Part shown: positions 1-5,496 of the stretch, piece by piece
Layout: the number at the start of each line of letters is the position of its first letter
Numbering within the stretch: position 1 is the first letter of the stretch
Assembly: GCA_903831165.1 (NCBI GenBank)
Contig: CAIKWV010000315.1
Span: 1 to 5,496 of the forward strand
Reading direction: 5' to 3'
DNA: 5,496 bases
From: an uncultured cyanobacterium
GTDB lineage: Bacteria > Cyanobacteriota > Cyanobacteriia > PCC-6307 > Cyanobiaceae
Program-made: the position numbers and the translations under genes
The notes under the pieces: generated by a model
Database searches by the model: none
What the model was told of the DNA's origin: nothing
The model's input: only the letters and a program-made list of their open reading frames with translations

Positions 1-440
1 ACCTGGCCCTGGCGCCAGCGGAACAGGGTCTGATCACCCTGAAGCCACAGCCACAGCGCCGCCCGCAAGGCCGGATCGGCGGCGGAACCGACCAGATCAG
101 CCAGCTCTTCGAGGCTGATGGCCAAAGCTTTGGCGTCGGGTGCAGAGGAATCGGCCAGCAGCAGCCAGGCGGCTCCCAGCTCCCGCTCTGGTGGCAGGGC
201 GCCGGAGAGAAGGGATTCCTGCAACCCCCATGGGCCCTGGGCGGGCCCGGAAGCAGGGGGAGCAAAGCGATCACCGGCGGCAATCAGATCAAGCTGGCGC
301 AGCGGCAGGGCCAGAGGCCGCGCCGTGGAGCCAACCCGCAGGGTCGCACGGGTTCCTCGGATGTCCTGGACAATGGCCAACTGGGGGCCACGATCTTCGA
401 CCAAGCCGACCAGGTCCCCCGACTGGGGAGCCGCTGGCAT
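1..440 (-). CDS. rnb: RNase II / Zam-like exoribonuclease, N-terminal part (runs off left edge)
   Basis: The frame opens at an ATG at 440 and stays open for 146 codons to the window edge, so the gene is partial and its catalytic RNB domain is not visible. Seen: an N-terminal segment GDLVGLVED (residues 8-16), a basic/hydrophobic stretch ending LPLRQLDLIA (about 45-54), a low-complexity Pro/Ala/Gly linker (about 58-70), and a helical segment with AWLLLAD, ISLEELADLVGS and LFRWRQGQ (about 91-146). This pattern resembles the N-terminal region of cyanobacterial Zam/RNase II proteins, which are processive 3'-to-5' single-strand RNA exonucleases. Picocyanobacteria usually have such a gene directly downstream of rpsR. 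The function therefore rests on context plus weak N-terminal likeness. The ATG lies 28 nt after the rpsR stop and has only a poor ribosome site. A TTG at 467, preceded by GAAGG at 5-nt spacing, is a credible alternative start that would add nine residues. Co-transcription with rpsR is likely. Confidence 0.68.
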   Translation of the reverse strand, partial: MPAAPQSGDLVGLVEDRGPQLAIVQDIRGTRATLRVGSTARPLALPLRQLDLIAAGDRFAPPASGPAQGPWGLQESLLSGALPPERELGAAWLLLADSSAPDAKALAISLEELADLVGSAADPALRAALWLWLQGDQTLFRWRQGQ

Positions 441-468
441 GGCCTGCCGGGGGCTGGACTGGGGCAAC

Positions 469-690
469 TCAGCCTTCGGGATTCACGAAGGGCAGCAGAG
501 CCACGATGCGCGCACGCTTGACGGCGTTGGTGAGGTCCCGCTGCTGCTTGGCCGTCAGGCCCGTGAGGCGACGGGGCAGGATTTTGCCGCGTTCGGTGAT
601 GAACTTCTTAAGCAGATCAACGTCCTTGTAGTCGATCGGGTCGCCGGGCTTGATCGGCGACAGACGCTTCTTGAAAAAGGAACTGGACAT
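469..690 (-). CDS. rpsR: 30S ribosomal protein S18 (bS18)
   Basis: This is a complete 73-residue protein of normal length for cyanobacterial S18. S18 binds S6 and 16S rRNA at the platform of the small ribosomal subunit. The family signature is clear: [19 protein letters not shown] (about 19-37), then [16 protein letters not shown] (38-53) and the basic helix [14 protein letters not shown] (55-68). The N-terminus is short and basic ([12 protein letters not shown]) and has no cysteines, so this is a zinc-free form. The ATG at 690 gives the expected N-terminus. I see no Shine-Dalgarno match before it, which is common for cyanobacterial genes. It sits 208 bp downstream of rpmG and 28 nt upstream of the RNase II-like gene, on the same strand as both. 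Confidence 0.97.
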
Positions 691-786
691 GCGGGCTAGG
701 GAAACGGTGGAACGATGAAGGAAGAGTCAGTCCATCTGTGCAGCCAGCGAAAGCTTGGGAGGCAGATGGCATCTGATGGTCACTGC

Positions 787-848
787 TGTCCGGACCGGCA
801 GCTGGTGCGGACGATGTACCGATTGCAAAACGCGATTCAGTCCGGACA
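787..848. repeat. 9-bp inverted repeat in the rpmG-rpsR spacer
   Basis: TGTCCGGAC at 787-795 and its reverse complement GTCCGGACA at 840-848 are separated by 44 bp. The central 8-mer GTCCGGAC is itself palindromic, so it occurs as two identical copies. In the rpmG-rpsR transcript the two arms could pair into a long-loop stem ending about 97 nt before the rpsR start; alternatively each copy could be a protein-binding site. The spacer around it (691-898) shows no convincing gene and no strong promoter. The function is unknown. Confidence 0.4.
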
Positions 849-898
849 TTGCTGCCTGGAGAAGATCTTTCAGTGAACCGGGCCAGAAGCCCTCGAGG

Positions 899-1093
899 TC
901 ACTTGATCTCCTTGTGAACCGTGGCGCTGTTGCAATGGGGGCAGAACTTCTTCAGTTCCAGCCGTTCGGTGGTGTTGCGGCGATTCTTCTGGGTGGTGTA
1001 ACGGGACACACCAGGAGAACGCTTGGCGGGGTTGGACCGGCATTCGGTGCACTCAAGAGTGACAACGAGCCGGACGCCCTTGTTTTTGGCCAT
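899..1093 (-). CDS. rpmG: 50S ribosomal protein L33 (bL33), zinc-binding form
   Basis: This is a complete 64-residue L33, a small protein of the large ribosomal subunit near the tRNA exit site. Seen: the N-terminus [18 protein letters not shown], the family-typical [20 protein letters not shown] (31-50), and the C-terminal FCPHC. Cysteines 15, 18, 51 and 54 form two CxxC pairs, the C+ zinc-ribbon version of L33. I place the start at the ATG at 1093 because MAKNKG is the conserved N-terminus. An in-frame extension to 1138 adds 15 residues ([12 protein letters not shown]...) that do not look like L33. It is the first gene of the leftward block with rpsR, and is divergent from pheT across a 157-bp region. 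No obvious ribosome site precedes the start. Confidence 0.96.
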   Translation of the reverse strand: MAKNKGVRLVVTLECTECRSNPAKRSPGVSRYTTQKNRRNTTERLELKKFCPHCNSATVHKEIK

Positions 1094-1250
1094 GGAAGGA
1101 CGTTGCGCCGCGTGCGCGAAACGAGGTTGATCGTGCACCTTAGCGTCTGGCCGTTCCCCCCTCAGGCCATCGCCGCACAGGGCACTCCGCTGCTCAACAC
1201 AGGCGCCGTTGAGCTGCTGCCTAGGATCACGGGCCAGTCTTGGCGGTCGG
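1094..1250. promoter_or_regulatory. Divergent intergenic region, probable promoters of rpmG-rpsR and pheT
   Basis: This 157-bp region separates the divergent starts of rpmG and pheT, so it should hold both promoters. For pheT, TAGGAT at 1222-1227 matches a -10 box in four of six positions. No good -35 hexamer lies 16-18 bp upstream, which is not unusual for cyanobacterial promoters. Transcription from there would give a leader of only about 15-20 nt. Facing rpmG I see only weak candidates (TAAGGT, reading the minus strand near 1141). The role follows from gene orientation; the individual boxes are tentative. Confidence 0.35.
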
Positions 1251-3704
1251 ATGAGGGTCTCGCTTCAGTGGCTCAGGGAGCTCGTGCAGGTGGAGCCGGA
1301 GCAGCTGGAGCCGCAGCACCTGGCCGAACGGCTCTCGATCGCCGGTTTTGAGGTGGAGTCGATCGAGGATCTCGCCGCTCGGGCCGCCGGCGTCGTCGTC
1401 GGCCATGTCCTCAGCCGGGAAGCCCATCCCGACGCCGACAAACTCAGCGTCTGCCAGGTCGCGGTCGGCGCCGGCGAACCGCTCCAGATCGTCTGCGGGG
1501 CCGCGAATGTGCGCGCCGGCATCCATGTGCCGGTGGCCCTGGTGGGCAGCACCCTGCCGGCCGTGGGGTTGACGATCAAACCGGCGGAACTGCGGGGTGT
1601 GGCCAGCAGCGGCATGATCTGTTCCCTTCAGGAGCTGGGTCTGGCCGAGAGCTCCGAGGGCATCCTGATTCTCGATGACCTGCTCGACACGGTTCCCGCC
1701 CTGGGCACAGCGCTGGGCCCGTGCCTCGGCCTGGATGATCAGGTGCTGGAGCTGGCGATCACCGCCAACCGCCCTGACGGCCTCTCGATCCGGGGCATCG
1801 CCCGCGAAGTGGCGGCCATCTGCGGCGGCCACACCACCTTTGCGCCCGCCCCGGCAGCCGTCCCGGCCCAGCCGCTGCTGGCCGGCGCCGACGATCTGCG
1901 TGCCATGGAGGCCGGCGGCCTGTTCAGTGTCACGGCCCTGACGGAGCTCAAGGTCGCCCCCTCACCCGCCTGGCTGCGGCAGCGGCTGGAGCGTTCGGGG
2001 CTGCGACCGATCAACAACGTGGTCGACATCACCAATCTGGTGATGCTGGAGACCGGCCAGCCCCTGCATGCCTTCGATGCCGAGGCCCTGGCCCGCCTGA
2101 GCGGCGGTGCCGCCGATCCTGCCCAGCTGGGTTTGCGGCAGGGGCGCGATGGCGAACAGCTCACAACCCTTGATGCTGAACAACGGGATCTCGACGGGGA
2201 GGCTTTGGTCGTCAGCTACGCCGATCAGCCAATCGCCCTGGCCGGAGTGATGGGCGCCATGGCCGAGGCGGTGAGCGCCAACACCACCAGTATCTGGCTC
2301 GAGGCTGCCGTCTTTTCCCCCCAGGCAGTGCGGCGCTCTGCCCGCAGTGTCGGTCTGCGGACAGAGGCCAGTACCCGCTTTGAAAAGGGCCTGCCGCTGG
2401 AGGTGACCCTGTCTTCAGCAGATCGGGCCGTGCAGCTGCTGACGGAATTGGCCGGGGCTCAGCTGCAAGGTCGCTGGCTGCATCGCCGCAGCCCCGCCCC
2501 GGTGGACGCCTTGACTCTCGAGCGCGATGCCCTGCACAACCTGCTGGGACCCGTGATCGAGGACGGCGAGGAGGTGGATCTGGCGGATGAACGGATCGAA
2601 GCCACCCTGGAGGCCTTGGGCTGCCGGCTGGAGCCCGGCGAAGACGGCTGGCAAGTCACGGTCCCCCCGGAACGGGCGATGGATCTGCGGCGGGAAGTGG
2701 ATCTGATCGAGGAGGTGGCGCGTCTGGTGGGGTACGACCAGTTCGCCTCCCACCTGCCCGACCCACTGGAGCCAGGGGGCCTCTCGGCGGAGCAACAGGT
2801 GGAGCGCCGCCTACGCCGCGCCCTGTGTGTGGCTGGGCTTCAGGAAAGCTGCGGGCTCAGCCTGGTGTCAGCCGCACCCGGGCGCGTGCCCCTGGCCAAT
2901 CCGTTACTGGCGGACTACGGCCATCTGCGCGACAACCTGCACGACGAGCTGCTCCAGGCCGCCCGCCGCAATCTGCAGGCCTCCCAGCCGGGCTTCTGGG
3001 CCTTTGAAATCGGCCAGGTGTTTCACCCCGGACAGGGTGAAGCCCGGCAGGAAACCCTGTTGGTCGGGGTGATCAGCGGCGTGCGTGGCTCGGAACTCTG
3101 GAGCAGTAGCGGCAAGCCCAGGCCCCTCGATTACTACGAGGCCCGCGGCGTCCTGCAGGGACCACTGGAATCGCTGCGGATCCCGGTGGAGGACCGTCCC
3201 CTGGAGCAGGAGACCGGTGGCGAACTGCTGCATCCGGGCCGCTCCAGTGCCCTGATGATCGAGGGCAGGGGGGGCGGTTGGTTCGGCCAGCTCCATCCCG
3301 GCCAGGCCGAAGCCCTCGATCTTCCCGAGGCCACTTATCTCTTTCAGCTGGAGCTGGGAGCCCTGCTGGCGGCGGCCACCCGCCGCAATCGCTGGCAGCC
3401 GGCGTTCACCCCCTTCGCCACCGTGCCGGCCAGCGAACGGGATCTGGCCCTGGTGGTCCCCCGGGAGGTGGCCACCACGGCCCTGCTCAGCGCGATCCGC
3501 AAGGCCGGCAAACCTCTGCTGGAACAGGTGGTGCTGGTGGATCGTTATGAGGGCGCCCAGGTGGAGGCCGGCTGCTGCAGCCAGGCCTTCCGACTGCGCT
3601 ATCGCGAGCCCAGCCGCACCCTCACTGACGAGGAGGTGGAACGGACCCACCAGAGTGTGCGCAACGCGGTCGAGAAGCAGTTCAGCGCCCGACTCCGCAG
3701 CTAG
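1251..3704 (+). CDS. pheT: Phenylalanyl-tRNA synthetase beta chain
   Basis: This complete 817-residue PheT is of usual length (about 800). With PheS it forms the cytoplasmic alpha2-beta2 enzyme that charges tRNA-Phe; the beta chain hydrolyses mischarged Tyr-tRNA-Phe. Visible domains: N-terminal [16 protein letters not shown]-type tRNA-binding domain about 41-150 ([12 protein letters not shown] 59-70, [11 protein letters not shown] 121-131); B3/B4 editing domain about 205-400 ([10 protein letters not shown] 255-264, GQPLHAFD 269-276, [13 protein letters not shown] 368-380); B5 domain about 410-490; catalytic-like core about 490-700; and C-terminal FDX-ACB domain about 718-813 ([12 protein letters not shown] 725-736). 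By alignment from memory with the E. coli editing site, H273, G335, E351, T371 and A373 are all kept. The usual GVMGG loop reads GVMGA (A336). I chose the ATG at 1251 because it gives the conserved N-terminus; a TTG at 1209 would add 14 residues of no family likeness. The ribosome site is weak. pheS is not nearby. Confidence 0.97.
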   Translation: MRVSLQWLRELVQVEPEQLEPQHLAERLSIAGFEVESIEDLAARAAGVVVGHVLSREAHPDADKLSVCQVAVGAGEPLQIVCGAANVRAGIHVPVALVGSTLPAVGLTIKPAELRGVASSGMICSLQELGLAESSEGILILDDLLDTVPALGTALGPCLGLDDQVLELAITANRPDGLSIRGIAREVAAICGGHTTFAPAPAAVPAQPLLAGADDLRAMEAGGLFSVTALTELKVAPSPAWLRQRLERSGLRPINNVVDITNLVMLETGQPLHAFDAEALARLSGGAADPAQLGLRQGRDGEQLTTLDAEQRDLDGEALVVSYADQPIALAGVMGAMAEAVSANTTSIWLEAAVFSPQAVRRSARSVGLRTEASTRFEKGLPLEVTLSSADRAVQLLTELAGAQLQGRWLHRRSPAPVDALTLERDALHNLLGPVIEDGEEVDLADERIEATLEALGCRLEPGEDGWQVTVPPERAMDLRREVDLIEEVARLVGYDQFASHLPDPLEPGGLSAEQQVERRLRRALCVAGLQESCGLSLVSAAPGRVPLANPLLADYGHLRDNLHDELLQAARRNLQASQPGFWAFEIGQVFHPGQGEARQETLLVGVISGVRGSELWSSSGKPRPLDYYEARGVLQGPLESLRIPVEDRPLEQETGGELLHPGRSSALMIEGRGGGWFGQLHPGQAEALDLPEATYLFQLELGALLAAATRRNRWQPAFTPFATVPASERDLALVVPREVATTALLSAIRKAGKPLLEQVVLVDRYEGAQVEAGCCSQAFRLRYREPSRTLTDEEVERTHQSVRNAVEKQFSARLRS

Positions 3705-4046
3705 TACAAGCCTGAACAGAGCGCCCCTCAGGCCAGTGTCCTGATCTCAGGGATAGGACTGGCCTGAGGGCAGCCATTGGTCACGGCTGCCTCTGTTGTT
3801 CTGAGCTTGCCTGGCGCCGCTCTGACCAACCTCAGCCCATCGAACTCCGCCTGTGGTCTCAACGACCCAGAAAGCTTCGTTGATCCAGGATCCATCCCAG
3901 CCATGGGACTTCCCCTGAGCTGGTCAGGAATGACTGCCGACCTTATGCAGAACGCCCCAAAGCGGGGAACTGGGTTATCAAGTCAGCTGTTGCCGTCGGT
4001 CTCGGCCCCCAGCCCAGGGCGTCTCTGGCCAAGGATGGACTGGGTC
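3705..4046. other. Convergent intergenic gap without a convincing gene
   Basis: The 342 bp between the ends of pheT and the methyltransferase gene contain the hairpin at 3725-3770 and otherwise no supported gene. Open frames crossing it (for example plus strand from 3777, minus strand from 4146) give low-complexity proteins without family features and run antisense to, or out of frame with, the methyltransferase. I see no tRNA-like fold. Minor palindromes are TCCCA/TGGGA at 3895-3908, CCTGA/TCAGG at 3914-3928 and CCCC/GGGG at 3955-3967. The last could be a weak 3'-end stem for the methyltransferase transcript. The base composition looks less GC-rich than the flanking genes. Confidence 0.6.
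3725..3770. terminator. Long hairpin between convergent genes, probable terminator or 3'-end stem
   Basis: CCCTCAGGCCAGT (3725-3737) pairs perfectly with ACTGGCCTGAGGG (3758-3770) over 13 bp, with a 20-nt loop that can fold further (CCTG 3740-3743 with CAGG 3748-3751). It begins 21 nt after the pheT stop, the normal place for a 3' end. No T-run follows on either strand, so it is not a textbook intrinsic terminator. As the stem is symmetrical it could act on both convergent transcripts or protect the pheT mRNA 3' end. The structure is seen; the role is inferred from position. Confidence 0.65.
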
Positions 4047-5441
4047 TCAGTCCTTTCGCTCCAGGACGGCCAGAGTCTCGATGTGACTGGTGTTGGGGAA
4101 GAAGTCGACCGGCTGCACCGACACCAACCGATAGGCCTCCGCGCACAGCAGTCCCAGGTCGCGGCTGAGGGTGGCCGGATCACAGCTCAGATAGAGCAGC
4201 CGGCGCGGCGGACAGGCCAGGATCGCCGCCAGCACTGGAGCTTCCAACCCTTTTCGGGGCGGATCGAGCAACAGGGCCTCGGCGGAGTCGAGCAGCGCCG
4301 GCAGGGCGGTGGCCACTGAGGCCGCTTCGAAACTGGCCCGGTCCGTGAGCTCATTGGCGGCGGCATTGAGCCGGGCCAGCTCCACGGCCGGGGCGTGCTG
4401 CTCGATGCCATGCACACGCCAGCCGGCGGCCGCCAAGGGCAGGGAGAAGGTGCCGATGCCACAGAAGGCATCCAGTAACAGTCCAGGACCGCTGGCTGGG
4501 GCTGCAGCCGGATCGGGATCCGGGACGTGGCCGAGACCCTGCAGCATCAGGGGAACCAATCGCTCCGCCTGGGTGGTGTGCACCTGGAAGAAGGTGTCGG
4601 CGCCGATGTGATAACGCAGGCCGGCAAAGGATTCCGACAGCCAGCCACGACCGGCCACGGTGTAGGTGTGGGGCCCAAACAGTTGATTGGTGGGTCGCGG
4701 TTGGAGATTGAGGCTCACGCCGACCACGTCCGGCCAGCGCTCCATCCAGTCGGCGGCCATGGCTTCGAGACCCTCTAGATCCTGATCGCTACTGATCAGC
4801 GTGATCAGCACCTCGCCGGTGTGATGGCCGACCCGCAGGGCCAGATGCTTGAGCCCACCGTCGCTGACGCCATGGCGATCGACGGGCCAGTCACTGCTCT
4901 CCAGGTCCCGTTTGAGCGGTGCGATCAGGTTGTCAATGCGGGGATCGAGGACCGGGCAGCGGTTCATGTTGACGATCCGGTGGCTGCCGCGGCGGTAATA
5001 CCCGGCCTTGAGGTGGCCATCCTCGCCGCGCTCCAGGGGGATGACGGCCCGGTTGCGATAGCCCAGGGGGCGATCGGATACCAGCAGCGGCTGCACCTCG
5101 GCACTGAGGCCAGCGATGCGCTGCAGTGCTTGCTCGAGGGAGCGCTGCTTCCACTGCTGCTGGCCGGCGTCGCTGAAGGGTTGGAGGGTGCAGCCACCGC
5201 AATGGTCCGCCAGGATGCAGGGAGGGCGGCGCCGCTCGGGCGAAGGCTCCAGGATGCGGCGCAGATCGGCGTGCAGCTGACGGCGCTTCTGGGGCAGAAG
5301 CCTGACGGTGACACGGTCGCCGGGCAAGGCGCCATCAACGAACACCACCCGGCCATCGAGCCTGCCGATGCCCCGGCCGTCATGGGAGAGGTCCTGGATC
5401 TCGAGCTCGACCTCGGTTGCAGCAGCGTTCAGCTCGGTCAT
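4047..5441 (-). CDS. rlmD: 23S rRNA (uracil-5-)-methyltransferase, RlmD/RumA family
   Basis: This complete 464-residue enzyme is slightly longer than E. coli RlmD (433). The family transfers a methyl group from S-adenosylmethionine to C5 of a uridine in 23S rRNA; U1939 is the E. coli RlmD target. Seen: an N-terminal TRAM RNA-binding domain (about 11-65); Fe-S ligands C75, C81, C84 (Cx5CGGC) and C162; TFFQVH with Q286; SAM motif LLDAFCGIGTF (about 322-332); acidic E347 (HGIEQ); LLLDPPRKGL with D393; the catalytic-cysteine motif SCDPATLSRD with C420; and the C-terminal NTSHIET with the catalytic-base position E455. The cysteine motif has Asp where SCNP is usual. A Pro/Ala-rich insert (about 307-320) precedes the SAM motif. 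The position modified could differ (RlmC/RlmCD specificity), since the family alone does not fix it. I chose the ATG at 5441 because AGGTGG lies 8 nt upstream; a GTG at 5453 would add four residues. It converges on pheT. Confidence 0.93.
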   Translation of the reverse strand: MTELNAAATEVELEIQDLSHDGRGIGRLDGRVVFVDGALPGDRVTVRLLPQKRRQLHADLRRILEPSPERRRPPCILADHCGGCTLQPFSDAGQQQWKQRSLEQALQRIAGLSAEVQPLLVSDRPLGYRNRAVIPLERGEDGHLKAGYYRRGSHRIVNMNRCPVLDPRIDNLIAPLKRDLESSDWPVDRHGVSDGGLKHLALRVGHHTGEVLITLISSDQDLEGLEAMAADWMERWPDVVGVSLNLQPRPTNQLFGPHTYTVAGRGWLSESFAGLRYHIGADTFFQVHTTQAERLVPLMLQGLGHVPDPDPAAAPASGPGLLLDAFCGIGTFSLPLAAAGWRVHGIEQHAPAVELARLNAAANELTDRASFEAASVATALPALLDSAEALLLDPPRKGLEAPVLAAILACPPRRLLYLSCDPATLSRDLGLLCAEAYRLVSVQPVDFFPNTSHIETLAVLERKD

Positions 5442-5449
5442 GTCGTCAT

Positions 5450-5455
5450 CCACCT
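5450..5455 (-). promoter_or_regulatory. Ribosome binding site deciding the rlmD start
   Basis: On the minus strand AGGTGG is followed by an 8-nt spacer and then the ATG at 5441. For the alternative GTG at 5453, the only candidate (AAGG at 5457-5460) would be 3 nt away, which is too close. This favours the ATG. It is the clearest Shine-Dalgarno match among the complete genes in the window. Confidence 0.6.
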
Positions 5456-5496
5456 GCCTTGACCCTATCGGCAGCCGTGCAAAGGGGCGTTACACC

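Noticed and set aside
118..699. Plus-strand open frame of 193 codons (and an overlapping one of 163) opposite the RNase II-like gene and rpsR
   Set aside because: It is antisense to a clear rpsR. Its product is rich in Arg, Ala, Gly and Ser with no domain pattern, as expected from a shadow frame in GC-rich DNA.
1158..1169. CCCCTCAGGCCA upstream of pheT, identical to 3724-3735 at the base of the post-pheT hairpin
   Set aside because: About one chance 12-bp match is expected within a sequence of this length. The upstream copy has no partner arm nearby, so I do not treat it as a functional repeat.
755..1351. Plus-strand open frame of 198 codons over rpmG and into pheT
   Set aside because: It runs antisense to rpmG and overlaps the pheT start out of frame, and its product has no family features.
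2904..3650. Minus-strand open frame of 248 codons inside pheT
   Set aside because: It lies fully opposite a well-conserved pheT coding frame. The product is His/Gln/Gly-rich without motifs; it is a shadow of high GC at third positions. The minus-strand frame at 1227-1832 is rejected for the same reason.
3777..4319. Plus-strand open frame beginning in the convergent gap, possible small gene
   Set aside because: Half of it is antisense to rlmD. The part in the gap lacks a ribosome site, recognisable motifs or the strong third-position GC bias of the neighbours.
4821..5462. Plus-strand open frame of 213 codons opposite rlmD
   Set aside because: The opposite strand carries the conserved TRAM domain and Fe-S cysteines. 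This frame reads as its complement and shows no independent domain.
5454..5496. Possible promoter for rlmD (TAGGGT on the minus strand at 5462-5467)
   Set aside because: It matches a -10 box poorly, there is no -35 at proper spacing, and the window ends too soon to judge what lies upstream.

Overview
The window reads as ordinary housekeeping chromosome from a GC-rich cyanobacterium, most likely a picocyanobacterium of the Synechococcus/Cyanobium type. Three things suggest this: the sequences of ribosomal proteins S18 and L33; the order RNase II-family gene, rpsR, rpmG, then a divergent pheT, which I recall from that group; and very GC-rich third codon positions. The taxonomy is inferred and was not tested by a search.

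Layout. A leftward block on the minus strand runs rpmG (899-1093), rpsR (469-690), then the 5' part of an RNase II/Zam-like exoribonuclease gene (440 down to the left edge, truncated by the window). A 157-bp divergent intergenic region separates it from pheT (1251-3704, plus strand), the beta chain of phenylalanyl-tRNA synthetase, which is complete. A 342-bp non-coding gap follows. It carries a strong 13-bp hairpin just after pheT. The next gene, a complete RlmD/RumA-family 23S rRNA uracil-5 methyltransferase (4047-5441, minus strand), converges on that gap. The last 43-55 bases are the upstream region of the methyltransferase.

All five genes serve translation or RNA metabolism: two ribosomal proteins, a probable RNA-degrading enzyme, one tRNA-charging subunit and one rRNA-modifying enzyme. 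pheS, the partner of pheT, is not in the window. Residues matching the PheRS editing site and all Fe-S and catalytic residues of the methyltransferase are present, so both look functional.

I found no mobile element, CRISPR array, tRNA, phage gene, toxin-antitoxin pair or other sign of an accessory system. The points worth a second look are small: the hairpin and otherwise empty convergent gap, an inverted repeat in the long rpmG-rpsR spacer, start-site choices for two genes, and minor motif substitutions. Many long open frames lie opposite the real genes; I read them as by-products of high GC and leave them out.
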